From: Rhodocyclaceae bacterium UBA2271
GTDB taxonomy: Bacteria > Pseudomonadota > Gammaproteobacteria > Burkholderiales > Rhodocyclaceae
Direction of reading: 5' to 3'
DNA length: 64,000 nucleotides
Assembly (NCBI GenBank): GCA_002347405.1
Contig: DDXB01000053.1
Location: 93,928 to 157,927 of the forward strand
Every line of letters begins with the position of its first letter. Position 1 is the stretch's first letter. Position numbers and translations under genes: made by a program. This document shows positions 14,462 to 24,050 of the stretch, piece by piece. Below the pieces are notes generated by a model. The model did no database searches and was not told where the DNA came from. It saw only the letters and a program-made list of their open reading frames with translations.

Positions 14462-15007
14462 ATGGGATCACGAGGACCGCAGCCGCTGCCGGCGAACGTG
14501 CATCAACTGCGCGGCAATCCATCGAAGAAGTCGGCTGCCGATCTGCTTGACGGGTTCAATCCGGAAGTCGAGATACCTGACGCCCCGCGCTGGATATGGC
14601 CGGAGGCAAAGAAAGAGTGGAAGCGGATCGGCGCCGAGATGGAGCGCTACGGACTGATCTCGAAGCTCGACCGTGCCGCCCTGGTGCTGTATTGCCAGGC
14701 GTGGGGGCGACTGGTCTGGGCTGAAACCATGCTGGCCAAGGCCATGAAGACGGCCGATGAGAAGCGCCTCGAGGCCGCAGCGCGTGGTGAGGAATGGAAG
14801 GGTGGCGACGGCATCATGGTCCCCAGCCCAAACGGCGCGCTGATCTATTCGCACCACTGGGTGGTGCAGCGCCGCGCCGCACAAGAAGTGCATTGGTATC
14901 TGCAAAGTTTCGGCCTGTCGCCGGCGTCGCGCGGTCGCGTCAAGACCAGCGATAACCGCCAGGCTGCGCTATTCGAACAACCAGGGATGGACGCATGGAA
15001 GCTGTAG
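14462..15007 (+). CDS. Terminase small subunit (P27 family)
   Basis: A 181-residue protein starting MGSRGPQPLPANVHQLRGNP, the typical opening of P27-family small terminases. Next come a Pro-rich stretch and the conserved PRWIWPEAKKEWKRIGAEM and DRAALVLYCQAWGRLVWAE helices. ACGGAG precedes the ATG at 14462. It recognises phage DNA for packaging and recruits the large subunit. The end overlaps terL by 13 bases. Confidence 0.92.
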   Translation: MGSRGPQPLPANVHQLRGNPSKKSAADLLDGFNPEVEIPDAPRWIWPEAKKEWKRIGAEMERYGLISKLDRAALVLYCQAWGRLVWAETMLAKAMKTADEKRLEAAARGEEWKGGDGIMVPSPNGALIYSHHWVVQRRAAQEVHWYLQSFGLSPASRGRVKTSDNRQAALFEQPGMDAWKL

Positions 15008-16710
15008 CCGTGTCATTTGCCGACCGCGCCACGCAGTACGCGCGCGCCGTCGTGGCGGGAGACATCCCCGCCTGCAAATGGCACCGCCTTGCCTGCGCGC
15101 GCCATCTCAAGGATCTCGATCGCGCCGGCGGCGACGGCTTCCCCTTTGCCTTTAATCCCGAACTGATCGACGCTGACGGCATCGCCTACCGCCCGGCCGA
15201 GCGCGTGTGCCGGTTCGCCGAGCTAATGCCGCACATCAAAGGTGACTGGGCTGGGCGGGGCGAACTGATCGTGCTCGAGGAGTGGGAAGCCTTCATCCTG
15301 GCCAGCATCTTCGGTTGGGTGCACATCACCACCAGCAAGCGCCGCTTCCGCGCCGCAGATTTGTTCGTTCCACGCAAGAACTCCAAGAGCACGCTGGCCG
15401 CCGTGATCGGCAACTTCATGCTCGCCGTCGATGGCGAATTCGGCGCAGAAGTCTATTCTGGCGCCACCACGCAGGACCAAGCGCTGGAAGTCTTTCGCCC
15501 GGCCCTTCTGATGGCGCGCGCCACGCCGATCTACCGGCAGAAATACGGTGTCGTGACCAATGCCAGCAACCTCGCTGTCATCGAAAAGAACGCCAAGTTC
15601 GAGCCGGTCATCGGCAAGCCCGGCGACGGCGCCTCGCCCAGCTGCGCGATTGTCGATGAGTATCACGAACACAAGACCAGCGAGCTCTACGATACCATGC
15701 AAACCGGCATGGGCGCCCGCTCGCAGCCGCTCATGCTGGTCATCACTACCTCCGGCAGCGACATCAGCGGCCCGTGCTACCTGCACCAGGCCGAGCTCCA
15801 GAAAATTCTTGAAGGCGTGATCGAAAACGACCAGCGCTTTGGCATCGTCTTCGGTATCGATGAGGGCGACGACTGGACTACCGAAGAATCCCTGATCAAG
15901 GCCAACCCGAATTACGGCGTCAGCGTCGATGCCGAGTTCCTCAAGGCCCAGCAGCGTGACGCCCTGGCTGACCCGCGCAAGCAAAACACATTCAAGACCA
16001 AGCACCTCAACGTCTGGGTCGCTGCCGCATCGCCCTGGCTTAACCTCTACAACCTGCAGCTGGCGAGCGATCCAACCCTCACTCTTGAATCGTTCCGCGG
16101 CGAAACCTGCGTTGTCGGCCTCGACCTGGCGAGCAAGCAGGACATCGCCAGCGCCGTCTTTGAATTCAGGCGCACCGTTGCCGGTGAAGACCACTACTAC
16201 GCCATCAGCCGCAACTACGTCCCGCAGTCCGCCGTCGATAAACCGGAAAACGCCCACTACCAGGCGTGGGTTCACTCCGGACATCTTATTGCCACACCCG
16301 GCAACATGATCGACCTTGAGCAGATACAGGAAGACGTGCTGGCCAGCGCAGGAATAGTTGTCGTGCGGGAAGTTGCCAAGGACCAATGGGGCGGCCAGCA
16401 GATCGGCGCCAACCTCGCCGCCGAAGGATTTGAAGTTGTCGACATCCCGCAACAGGTCCGCTACCTGTCCGAGCCGATGAAAGACATTCAGGCGCTTGTC
16501 GATGCCGGTCGCTTCCACCACGACGGAAACCCCTGCTACGTCTGGCAGCTGAGCAACGTCGAAGTCGCGCCGGACCGCAACGAAAACATCTTTCCGCGCA
16601 AGCTGCGGGCGCAGAACAAAATCGACGCCGCCGTTGGCACTATCGTCGCGCACATTCGCTCGATGGTCTCGGCGCCGCAAGACGACACCATGGAGCTGCA
16701 AGTCCTATGA
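14995..16710 (+). CDS. Terminase large subunit
   Basis: A 571-residue packaging motor. The ATPase domain has the Walker A-like PRKNSKST at 126-133 and Walker B AIVDEYH at 218-224. LDLASKQDIAS (near 380) marks the start of the RNase H-like nuclease domain, with the acidic residue of VGLDLAS as a probable metal ligand. It is of the HK97/YmfN-type Terminase_1 family. With the small subunit, HNH protein and portal it packages DNA into proheads. It overlaps both neighbours by a few bases. Confidence 0.96.
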   Translation: MEAVAVSFADRATQYARAVVAGDIPACKWHRLACARHLKDLDRAGGDGFPFAFNPELIDADGIAYRPAERVCRFAELMPHIKGDWAGRGELIVLEEWEAFILASIFGWVHITTSKRRFRAADLFVPRKNSKSTLAAVIGNFMLAVDGEFGAEVYSGATTQDQALEVFRPALLMARATPIYRQKYGVVTNASNLAVIEKNAKFEPVIGKPGDGASPSCAIVDEYHEHKTSELYDTMQTGMGARSQPLMLVITTSGSDISGPCYLHQAELQKILEGVIENDQRFGIVFGIDEGDDWTTEESLIKANPNYGVSVDAEFLKAQQRDALADPRKQNTFKTKHLNVWVAAASPWLNLYNLQLASDPTLTLESFRGETCVVGLDLASKQDIASAVFEFRRTVAGEDHYYAISRNYVPQSAVDKPENAHYQAWVHSGHLIATPGNMIDLEQIQEDVLASAGIVVVREVAKDQWGGQQIGANLAAEGFEVVDIPQQVRYLSEPMKDIQALVDAGRFHHDGNPCYVWQLSNVEVAPDRNENIFPRKLRAQNKIDAAVGTIVAHIRSMVSAPQDDTMELQVL

Positions 16711-18032
16711 GCACCACCACCAACTGGTACAACGCCGAGCGCGTTGCCCATAAAGGTAGCGTCGTTCTCGATCGCTTCATGGCCGAGCGCACCGCTGCAC
16801 GCTCAGCCGTGGCCAACGCCGCCGCGACATACCCGCTTTCCAGCGGCACCAGCGGCAGCCAGCTTTACGAATGGCTGACCGGCGCTGGTGCGCTATCCAG
16901 TGCCGGCCCCGCCGTCACCGAGCGCACTGCCATGAGTCTCAGCGCGGTCTATGCCTGCGTCAGCCTTATTGGTGGGGCTTTGGCCAGCCTTCCTCTGACC
17001 ATTTACAGTCGTACCAAGGCCGGCCGCGAGCGCGCCGATCACGACGTCTGGTGGCTGCTTAACGAACAGCCCTGCGATCGCATGTCGGCTGCTGTCATGT
17101 GGGAATACCTCGCCTGGTCGCTACTGCTGCATGGCGACGCCTTCGCCATCATCCGCCGCGCGGGCGCCATGAACCCGCGTATCGTGGGTTTCGAGCCGGT
17201 GCATCCGCTGGCCATAGCGACAACGGTTATCGATGGCCGGATCATCTACACCATCAACACCAGCGGCAAGGTCGAAGTGATTGACCAGGACGACATGCTG
17301 CATGTCCCCGGCCTTGGCTTTGACGGCCAGCGCGGCCTCTCGCCGCTGCGCCATGCCGCGCGCCAGAGCATGGGCACCGCGCTCGCCGCCGACGAATACT
17401 CTGCCCGCTTCTTCAGCAACGGCGCCCGGCCCGACTACGTCGTTACTACGCCCGCCAAGCTCAGCCCGGAAGCCGCCGACCTGTTCCGCGAAAGCTGGAT
17501 GGCACGCTATGCCGGCGCCCGGAACGCGCACGTCCCCGCCATCCTCTCCGGCGGTGGAGATGTCAAAGCGCTTGGGCTTTCGCCGGAAGATGCGCAACTG
17601 ATCCAGACCCGTCAGTACAACGCCGGCGACATCGCCCGCTTTTATGGTGTGCCGCCCCACATGATCGGCATCCTCGACAAGAGCACGAGCTGGGGGACCG
17701 GGATCGAGCAGCAGTCGATCGGCTTCGTTAAATACACGCTCAATCGCCACCTCATCAAGTTCGAACAAGAAATCAACCGCAAGGTCTTCCGCAAGTCGCC
17801 GGTGTTCTTCGCCGAATTCGTGACCGCCGGCCTTGAGCGCGGCGACTACAAGAGCCGCAACGAAGGCTATCGCATCGCCTTGGGCCGCCCCGGCGAGCCA
17901 GGATGGATGACGCCGAACGAGGTCCGACGGCTTGATAACCTGCCGCCCATCGCCGGCGGCGACGAACTCAGCAAGGCTACCAGCGCCACACCCGCCGATC
18001 CCACACCTGATCCCGCAAAGGAAACCCAATGA
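16707..18032 (+). CDS. HK97-family portal protein
   Basis: A 441-residue protein. The family hallmarks are clear: AVYACVSLIGGALASLPLTI near 90, DVWWLLNEQPCDRMSA, the central DDMLHVPGLGFDGQRGLSPL, ADEYSARFFSNGARPDYVV, and FYGVPPHMIGILDKSTSWGT. It forms the dodecameric portal at the head vertex through which DNA enters. Four-base overlaps with terL and the protease gene show a compact head operon. Confidence 0.95.
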   Translation: MSTTTNWYNAERVAHKGSVVLDRFMAERTAARSAVANAAATYPLSSGTSGSQLYEWLTGAGALSSAGPAVTERTAMSLSAVYACVSLIGGALASLPLTIYSRTKAGRERADHDVWWLLNEQPCDRMSAAVMWEYLAWSLLLHGDAFAIIRRAGAMNPRIVGFEPVHPLAIATTVIDGRIIYTINTSGKVEVIDQDDMLHVPGLGFDGQRGLSPLRHAARQSMGTALAADEYSARFFSNGARPDYVVTTPAKLSPEAADLFRESWMARYAGARNAHVPAILSGGGDVKALGLSPEDAQLIQTRQYNAGDIARFYGVPPHMIGILDKSTSWGTGIEQQSIGFVKYTLNRHLIKFEQEINRKVFRKSPVFFAEFVTAGLERGDYKSRNEGYRIALGRPGEPGWMTPNEVRRLDNLPPIAGGDELSKATSATPADPTPDPAKETQ

Positions 18033-18781
18033 ACCGACTGCAACGCCTGCTCATCGACAACCGCGGCAAGGGGTTGTTCCGCGTCGACAACAAGGCCGCC
18101 GACGAGGCGACCATCTATCTTTATGGCGCTATCGTCTCCGACAACTACTGGGGCGACGCCATCGCCGCCATCGATTTTGTCAAGGCGCTCGCCGCCATCG
18201 ACGCCAAGACTGTGCACCTGCGCATCGACTCCCCTGGTGGCGAAGTCTTCGCCGGACAGAGCATGGCACAGGCCATTCGTGAGCACTCGTCAAACATCAT
18301 CGCCCACATCGATGGACTCGCCGCCAGCGCTGCGAGTTGGGTGGCGCTGGCGGCCGACGAGGTCGTCATCAGCCCCGGCGGAATGGTGATGATTCACCAG
18401 GCGCAGGGCATTGCCATTGGTAATAGCGGCGACCTGCGCGAAACTGCCGACCTGCTCGACAAGATCGATGCCGTGCTTGTGGCCGGTTACGCCAAGGAGA
18501 CCGCGCAGAGCGAAAGCCAGATCACCGATTGGATGTCCGCCGAAACCTGGTTCAGCGCCGACGAAGCCGTCAAGCACGGCTTCGCCGACCGCGTTGCCGC
18601 CGGTGCCGCCAGTAATCGGGTGACCTCGGCCTGGAATCTCACTGCCTACGACCACGCGCCAGCCATTGCACCGCCGACGGTCACCGAACCGCCGGCTGCC
18701 GCCGCCCCGCCAGCACCGACTTTTGACAACACCGAACACCTCCGCCGCCGCCTGCGCGTGACGGAAGCCGCATCTGCATAG
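18029..18781 (+). CDS. ClpP-like prohead protease
   Basis: A 250-residue S14-type serine protease. RIDSPGGEVFAGQSMAQAIR forms the oxyanion strand; the nucleophile is Ser100 in GLAASAASW and the histidine is H123 in MIHQA. It would cleave scaffold or capsid during head maturation. The C-terminal tail (PPAAAAPPAPTFDNTEHLRR) is Pro/Ala-rich; PAPTF is encoded by a variant copy of the dispersed motif (18701-18724). No separate scaffold gene is seen, so the tail or the capsid N terminus may serve that role. Confidence 0.93.
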   Translation: MNRLQRLLIDNRGKGLFRVDNKAADEATIYLYGAIVSDNYWGDAIAAIDFVKALAAIDAKTVHLRIDSPGGEVFAGQSMAQAIREHSSNIIAHIDGLAASAASWVALAADEVVISPGGMVMIHQAQGIAIGNSGDLRETADLLDKIDAVLVAGYAKETAQSESQITDWMSAETWFSADEAVKHGFADRVAAGAASNRVTSAWNLTAYDHAPAIAPPTVTEPPAAAAPPAPTFDNTEHLRRRLRVTEAASA

Positions 18782-18805
18782 GCGCTCCCGCGTCCATCAG
18801 AGCCA

Positions 18806-18827
18806 GCCGCCTTCGGGCGGTTTTTTT
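18806..18827 (+). terminator. Rho-independent terminator or attenuator
   Basis: CCGCC (18807-18811), TTCG loop, GGCGG (18816-18820), then seven T. It lies between the protease and capsid genes and may let the capsid gene be expressed at a different level. Confidence 0.7.
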
Positions 18828-18854
18828 ATGCCCATTGTCTTGAAAGGACAAACC

Positions 18855-20078
18855 ATGAAATCGATCCAAGAACTGCGGGAGCGCCGCACCGCCCTCGCCA
18901 CCAACCTCCATACCCTGCTCGACAAGCACCCTGGCGAGAAGTGGAATGCCGAGCTGCAGAATCAGTACGACACCGCCATGGCCGAAATCGAAGCCATCGA
19001 CGGCGAAGCCAAGCGCATCCAGCATGTGCTCGATACCATCGCCGACAACGCGCAAGTCGACGGCATTCGCAACGTCGTTGAGCGCAAAGCGCGCGACGAC
19101 AAGCAGCCCGCGCATCTGGTCGCCTTCAATAAACTGATGCGCGAAGGCGAGCGCTCTCTGACGGCCGATGACTGGAGCACTTTGCGTAACACCATGTCGG
19201 TCGGCACGGCGGCGCAGGGCGGCTATACCGTCCCCACCGAAGTTGCCACCGCCGTCGCCGATGCGCTCAAGGCCTATGGCGGCATGCGCGCCGTCGCTGA
19301 AGTCTTCCGCACCGCCGCCGGCAGCGACATCAACTTCCCGACGTCGGATGGAACCAGCGAGACCGGCGAGCTGATCGGTGAGAACACGACTGCCACTGCA
19401 GCCGACCCGAGCTTTGGCGTTGTCTCGCTGAAGACCTACAAGTTCAGCTCCAAGATCGTCGCCGTGCCCTTCGAGCTGCTGCAGGATTCCAGCATCGACA
19501 TGGAAGCCTTCATCCGTGGCCGCCTGGTGCAGCGTCTCGGGCGTGTGACTAACACCTACTTCACCACCGGCACCGGTACCGCACAGCCGAACGGCATCGT
19601 CACCGCCGCCGCCTCCGGCAAGGTCGGTACCACCGGCCAGACCCTCACGGTCATCTTCGACGATCTGGTCGATCTGGTGCACTCCGTCGATCCGGCCTAC
19701 CGCGCATTGGGCAACTGCCGGTTCATGATGAATGATGCCTCGCTCAAGGTCATTCGCAAGCTCAAGGACAGCGCCGGCCGCCCGATCTTCCTGCCCGGCT
19801 ACGACGGCCTCGGCCAGGCGATGCCCGACACAGTCCTCGGCTACCCGGTGCAGATCAACCAGGACATCGCCGTCATGGCCGCCAACGCCAAGTCCATCCT
19901 GTTCGGTGACTTCACGTTCTACAAAATCCGCGATGCGATGGACATGCAAATGTTCCGCTTCGACGACTCTGCCTACATCAAGCTCGGCCAGATCGGTTTC
20001 CTCGCCTGGATGCGCAGCGGCGGCAACTTCGTCGATGTCGGCGGCGCGGTCAAGTACTACGCCAACAGCGCCACCTGA
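18855..20078 (+). CDS. Major capsid protein (HK97 fold)
   Basis: A 407-residue protein. The N-terminal 100 residues (SIQELRERRTALATNLHTLL onward) are a charged coiled coil, the HK97-type delta domain removed on maturation. The mature fold begins near AQGGYTVPTEVATAVADALK and contains TAAGSDINFPTSDGT and ESTT-like strands. AAAGGAC precedes the ATG at 18855. It follows the protease gene, as in HK97. The hexamers and pentamers of the phage head are built from it. Confidence 0.95.
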   Translation: MKSIQELRERRTALATNLHTLLDKHPGEKWNAELQNQYDTAMAEIEAIDGEAKRIQHVLDTIADNAQVDGIRNVVERKARDDKQPAHLVAFNKLMREGERSLTADDWSTLRNTMSVGTAAQGGYTVPTEVATAVADALKAYGGMRAVAEVFRTAAGSDINFPTSDGTSETGELIGENTTATAADPSFGVVSLKTYKFSSKIVAVPFELLQDSSIDMEAFIRGRLVQRLGRVTNTYFTTGTGTAQPNGIVTAAASGKVGTTGQTLTVIFDDLVDLVHSVDPAYRALGNCRFMMNDASLKVIRKLKDSAGRPIFLPGYDGLGQAMPDTVLGYPVQINQDIAVMAANAKSILFGDFTFYKIRDAMDMQMFRFDDSAYIKLGQIGFLAWMRSGGNFVDVGGAVKYYANSAT

Positions 20079-20143
20079 TCCGTCAGTAATCCCACCCGGC
20101 CCGCCCGCTTTGCGCTGGCGGGCCATCCTCATTGGAGAATCGC

Positions 20144-20434
20144 ATGGGAACCAAAGCACGCATCCTCGCCGTCGTGCATCTCGACGGCAAGATTTACCAG
20201 CCCAACCAGGTTGTCGACTTGCCTGCCGCCAACGCCAAGTCACTCGCCGATCAGGGCCAGGTTGATCCCGACAAGGGTGCCATCTCATATTGCATCAATG
20301 AGCTCGGCGCCGAAGTCATCGTGCATGCCGCCCCCAAGGCCGCTTCGAAAGCCCCGCCGCCAGCCGATACAGAACTCGCCGGCCCGTCGGAACCGACTTC
20401 CGGCACCGAATCAGATCAGACCGCCACCGAGTAA
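20144..20434 (+). CDS. Small head-associated protein
   Basis: A 96-residue protein. The N-terminal half (KARILAVVHLDGKIYQPNQV, then VDPDKGAISYC) is a compact beta-rich module found after capsid genes in similar phages; the C-terminal half is Ala/Pro/Thr-rich and flexible. GGAG precedes the start at 20144. A capsid-decoration or connector-assisting role is suggested by position only. Confidence 0.65.
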   Translation: MGTKARILAVVHLDGKIYQPNQVVDLPAANAKSLADQGQVDPDKGAISYCINELGAEVIVHAAPKAASKAPPPADTELAGPSEPTSGTESDQTATE

Positions 20435-20440
20435 TCCGCC

Positions 20441-21010
20441 ATGGGCCTCACCCTCATCACCGCGCCGACTGCCGAGCCGGTCAGCCTGGCGGAAGCCAAG
20501 CTGCATTGCAAGGTCGACGGCGCCGATGACGACGCGCTGATCACCGCGCTGATCATCGCCGCGCGGCGCATGGCCGAGCAGCAGACCGGGCGGGCGCTGG
20601 TGACGCAGACCTGGAAGCTGACCTTTGCCGCCTTCCCCGCTGCGGCGATCGCGCTGCCACTGCCGCCGCTGCAGTCTGTCGCGTCGATCAAGTATTACGA
20701 TGCCGTCGGGGTCTTGCAAACGCTGGATGCCAGTGCCTATACAGTGCATGCGTCTGGACTTGTCGGACTGGTGGTGGCGGCCTACGGCACGAGCTGGCCT
20801 GCCGCCCGCGCCACGCTCGATGCGGTGGAAATCACCTTTACCGCCGGCTTCGGGAATGCCGCCGCCGTGCCGCAGGAAATCAAGCAGTGGATGCTGTTGC
20901 AAATCGGCACCTGGTATGCGTCCCGCGAATCGGCGGGCGCCGGCAACGCCGCCAGTGAGGTGCCCTTCGTCGGCGCGCTGCTCGATCCCTACCGGATTCT
21001 GAGGTTCTGA
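20441..21010 (+). CDS. Head-tail connector (phiE125 gp8 / gp6-like)
   Basis: A 189-residue protein. ITAPTAEPVSLAEAKLHCKV, then DDALITALIIAARRMAEQQT and the later VEITFTAGFGNAAAVPQEIK with LLQIGTWYASRES, match the phiE125 gp8 / HK97 gp6 connector family. These proteins form the ring below the portal. It overlaps the next gene by one base. Family call is confident. Confidence 0.87.
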   Translation: MGLTLITAPTAEPVSLAEAKLHCKVDGADDDALITALIIAARRMAEQQTGRALVTQTWKLTFAAFPAAAIALPLPPLQSVASIKYYDAVGVLQTLDASAYTVHASGLVGLVVAAYGTSWPAARATLDAVEITFTAGFGNAAAVPQEIKQWMLLQIGTWYASRESAGAGNAASEVPFVGALLDPYRILRF

Positions 21011-21360
21011 TGCTCAAGGAACCGCACATTGGCGACCTCAACCGCCGTCTCGTCATCAAGCGCCGGCAAGACATGCCGGCCATGGGCGGCGGCATCACGC
21101 CGAGCTACGCCACCGTTGCCACCGTGTGGGCCCAGATCGAGCCGGTCGGCGGGGCGCTGTTCTTCGGCAGCAAACAGGTCGGCGAGGAAGTGACCGACCG
21201 CGTCTTCATGCGCCGCACGGCCGCGCTCACCGAACGCACGATCACCGGCGAGCATGAATGCGAATGCGATGGCCAGCGCTATCGCGTGCGCCGCGCCAGC
21301 GCGGTGAATGGCGGCAAGTCCTTCGTCATGATTGAAGTGGAGAACCTCGGCAATGCTTGA
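21010..21360 (+). CDS. Head-tail adaptor (SPP1 gp16-type joining protein)
   Basis: A 116-residue beta-rich protein. HIGDLNRRLVIKRRQDMPAM, then VWAQIEPVGGALFFGSKQVG and ITGEHECECDGQRYRVRRAS, follow the phage head-tail joining family. It closes the connector and makes the interface for the tail. It lies between the connector and gp10-like genes in the usual order. Confidence 0.85.
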   Translation: MLKEPHIGDLNRRLVIKRRQDMPAMGGGITPSYATVATVWAQIEPVGGALFFGSKQVGEEVTDRVFMRRTAALTERTITGEHECECDGQRYRVRRASAVNGGKSFVMIEVENLGNA

Positions 21361-21763
21361 AATCAACGCCACGCTCGAAGGCTTCAGTCGCATCGACTTT
21401 GACGGCAAGCAGATCCGCAAGACCATGCGCCTGCTCGGCCGCGAGGTACAGAAGGAAGCCCGCCGCCTGGTGGCGCGCCGCGCGATCTCCGGCGCCGGGG
21501 AATATCCCGGTCGCCAGACTGGCACGCTGCGGCGGGCGATCAAGTATCGCGTCTCGAAGCCCGGCTTTCTGGTGCGCATCCAGCCCGACAAGACAGAGGA
21601 AATGGGGAAGGACTTCTACCCGGCGTTTTTGAGCTACGGCAGCGCAAAGCGCAATCTTAAAAAACGCAAGAACTTCATGACCGACGCGCTCGAATCGCGC
21701 CGCGACATGGCCCGCGGCGCCATCAAGCGCGCCCTCAAAGACGCCATTGTGCCGAGGAAGTAA
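21353..21763 (+). CDS. HK97 gp10-like tail-joining protein
   Basis: A 136-residue basic protein starting MLEINATLEGFSRIDFDGKQ. EVQKEARRLVARRAISGAGE, PGRQTGTLRRAIKYRVSKPG and YPAFLSYGSAKR are characteristic of the gp10 family. The ATG overlaps the adaptor gene's end. It helps join the head to the tail. Confidence 0.85.
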   Translation: MLEINATLEGFSRIDFDGKQIRKTMRLLGREVQKEARRLVARRAISGAGEYPGRQTGTLRRAIKYRVSKPGFLVRIQPDKTEEMGKDFYPAFLSYGSAKRNLKKRKNFMTDALESRRDMARGAIKRALKDAIVPRK

Positions 21764-22351
21764 ATGGACATCGCCGCCATCGTCACCGCGCTGAAGGCGC
21801 GCACCACGGCCACCTTCGCCAGCCGCATTGCCGGCGCGGCGGAATACAAGCGCCTGCCCGAGACGGCCAACCTGGTCATGCCGGCCGCTTACGTGATCCC
21901 GCTCGACGACAACGCCGAGCCGCAGAGCAGCGAAAACGGCTACAGCCAGATCGTGCGCGACAGCTTCATGGTGATCGTCGCCGTCAGCAATACCGCCGAC
22001 GAGCGCGGCCAGGCGGGCTATACCTCCGTGGCCGCGATTCGCGCCACGCTGTGGGCTGCGCTGCTGGCTTGGAACCCGTCAGCCACGCACGGCCCGATTC
22101 AGTATGAAGGCGGCGCGCTGCTCGACATGGACCGCGCCAGGCTCTACTACCAGTTCGAATTCTCCGCCGCGACCGAGATCGTCGAAGCCGACACCTGGCA
22201 GGCCACCGCCAACGCGGCCCTCGGCGCGTTCGAGACGCTGCACATCGATGTCGACACCATCGACCCGTTCGACCCGAACCGCGTCGCCGCCGGCGAGCGT
22301 GGTCCGGACGGCACGATCGATGCCGCGCTCACCCTTTCCATCCCGCAATAA
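21764..22351 (+). CDS. Tail terminator/completion protein (Gp37-like)
   Basis: A 195-residue protein with VMPAAYVIPLDDNAEPQSSE followed by VRDSFMVIVAVSNTADERGQ and an alternating beta pattern, as in Mu-type Gp37-like tail terminators. It directly follows the gp10-like gene and precedes the tail sheath, the expected place for the protein that caps the tail tube at the head side. Confidence 0.75.
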   Translation: MDIAAIVTALKARTTATFASRIAGAAEYKRLPETANLVMPAAYVIPLDDNAEPQSSENGYSQIVRDSFMVIVAVSNTADERGQAGYTSVAAIRATLWAALLAWNPSATHGPIQYEGGALLDMDRARLYYQFEFSAATEIVEADTWQATANAALGAFETLHIDVDTIDPFDPNRVAAGERGPDGTIDAALTLSIPQ

Positions 22352-22360
22352 GGAGTTCAC

Positions 22361-22540
22361 ATGCTGGTCAAACCCGTTTCCGGTCGGCAAGTGCCCGACC
22401 CGGAGAAGGGCGGCTTTCTGCCGCCCGAAGGTCGCGCCGTTGAAGCGACCACCTACTGGCTGCGCCGTCTCGCCGAAGGCGATGTCGCCGAAGTCGAAGC
22501 CGAACTCAAACCCGCAAAAACCAAAGGAGCGGATAAATGA
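22361..22540 (+). CDS. DUF2635 small phage protein
   Basis: A 59-residue protein (MLVKPVSGRQVPDPEKGGFL onward, including VEATTYWLRRLAEGDV). This pattern is DUF2635, found just before the sheath gene in Mu-like phages. AGGAG precedes the ATG and the stop overlaps the sheath ATG (ATGA). Function unknown; probably tail assembly. Confidence 0.8.
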   Translation: MLVKPVSGRQVPDPEKGGFLPPEGRAVEATTYWLRRLAEGDVAEVEAELKPAKTKGADK

Positions 22541-24027
22541 CTGTCTCGTTTAACACCATCCCCCAGAACGTCCGCGTCCCGCTGTTCTATGCGGAGGTCG
22601 ACAACTCGCAGGCTGGCTACTTCAGCCAGGCGCTGCGCACCCTCATCGTCGGCCAGATGCTGCCCGCCGGCGTCGCAGCGGCAAACGCGCCCATCCTCGT
22701 CAGCCGCACCGACGAAGCCAAGACACAGTTCGGCATCGGCTCCATGCTGGCGCGCATGCACGACGTGTATCGTGCCAACGACAGCTTCGGTGAAGTCTGG
22801 TGCCTGCCGCTCGCCGACAACGGCGCCGGCGCCGCCGCATCTGGCACGCTCACGGTGACCGGGCCGGCCACCGCCGCCGGCACCATCAACCTGTGGATCG
22901 GCGCGCAGCGCGTGCAGGTTGCCGTCGCCGCCGCCGATGCCGCCACGGCCATCGCCGCCGCCATCAACACCGCGATCAATGCCGACCCCACCCTGCCGGT
23001 GACCGCCACCGTGCTGTCCGCCGCCGTTACCGTCACAGCCAAACACAAAGGCACGCTCGGCAACGCCATCAAGCTGCAGCTCAATTATCGCGGCTATGCC
23101 GGCGGAGAATCCACGCCGGCCGGCGTGGCTGTCGCCGTCGTCGCCATGACCGGCGGCACCGCCGACCCCACGCTGACCACGGCGCTGGCCGCCATGGGCG
23201 ACGAAGAATACGACTTCATCATCATGCCTTATACCGACAGCACGTCGCTTGATGCGCTCAAGACGGTGATGAACGACACCACCGGGCGCTGGGCCTACAA
23301 CCGGCAGATCTACGGCCATGTCTATGCGGCCAAGGCCGACACCTTCGCCAACCTGGTAACCCTGGGTGGCGCCCGCAACGACCAGCACGCCAGCATCGCC
23401 GGCTACGAAACCGGCGTGCCGAACACGCCATGGGAATACGCGGCAGCCTACGGCGCGCGCAACGCCGTCTTCATCGCCGCCGACCCGGCCCGCCCGACGC
23501 AGACCGGCGAGCTGGTCGGCATCCTGCCCGCACCGGCCGGTACGCGCTTCATCATGACCGAGCGGCAGACCCTGCTCAACAAGGGCGTCGCCACCAGCTA
23601 CGTCGGCGGCGGCGCGGTGCGCGTCGAGCGCGCCATCACCACCTACCAGAAGAACCTCTGGGACCAGGCCGACCCCAGCTACCTCGACAGCGAGACCATG
23701 CACACACTGGCCTATGTGCTGCGCCGCCTGCGCTACAACGTCACGCAGAAATACCCGCGCCACAAGCTGGCCAACGACGGCACCCGCTTCGGCGCCGGCC
23801 AGGCCATCGTCACGCCCAGCGTGGTGCGTGGCGAAATCCTCAGCGAATACGCCGCGCTGGAAGAGATGGGCATCGTCGAAAACGCCAAGGCCTTTGCCGC
23901 CAACCTCATCGTTGAGCGCGACGCAAACGACCCGAACCGCCTCAACGTGCTCTACCCGCCCGACCTGGTCAATCAGTTGCGCATCTTCGCCGTTTTAGCG
24001 CAGTTCCGTCTGCAATACCCGGCCTAA
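22537..24027 (+). CDS. Tail sheath protein (Mu gpL-like)
   Basis: A 496-residue protein. The subtilisin-like sheath fold is indicated by IPQNVRVPLFYAEVDNSQAG, YDFIIMPYTDSTSLDALKTV, and the C-terminal YLDSETMHTLAYVLRRLRYN and YPRHKLANDGTRFGAGQAIV, all conserved in Mu-like sheaths. An Ala/Thr-rich domain (about 95-215) is a typical surface insertion. It forms the contractile outer tube. Confidence 0.94.
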   Translation: MTVSFNTIPQNVRVPLFYAEVDNSQAGYFSQALRTLIVGQMLPAGVAAANAPILVSRTDEAKTQFGIGSMLARMHDVYRANDSFGEVWCLPLADNGAGAAASGTLTVTGPATAAGTINLWIGAQRVQVAVAAADAATAIAAAINTAINADPTLPVTATVLSAAVTVTAKHKGTLGNAIKLQLNYRGYAGGESTPAGVAVAVVAMTGGTADPTLTTALAAMGDEEYDFIIMPYTDSTSLDALKTVMNDTTGRWAYNRQIYGHVYAAKADTFANLVTLGGARNDQHASIAGYETGVPNTPWEYAAAYGARNAVFIAADPARPTQTGELVGILPAPAGTRFIMTERQTLLNKGVATSYVGGGAVRVERAITTYQKNLWDQADPSYLDSETMHTLAYVLRRLRYNVTQKYPRHKLANDGTRFGAGQAIVTPSVVRGEILSEYAALEEMGIVENAKAFAANLIVERDANDPNRLNVLYPPDLVNQLRIFAVLAQFRLQYPA

Positions 24028-24050
24028 TCCCTCACTAAAAGGACATCGAC

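Noticed and set aside
15223..16701. 492-codon minus-strand frame opposite terL
   Set aside because: Shadow of the terminase large subunit, which has Walker A, Walker B and nuclease motifs.
18681..20288. 535-codon minus-strand frame opposite the capsid gene
   Set aside because: Shadow of the HK97-type capsid gene; no motifs on the minus strand.
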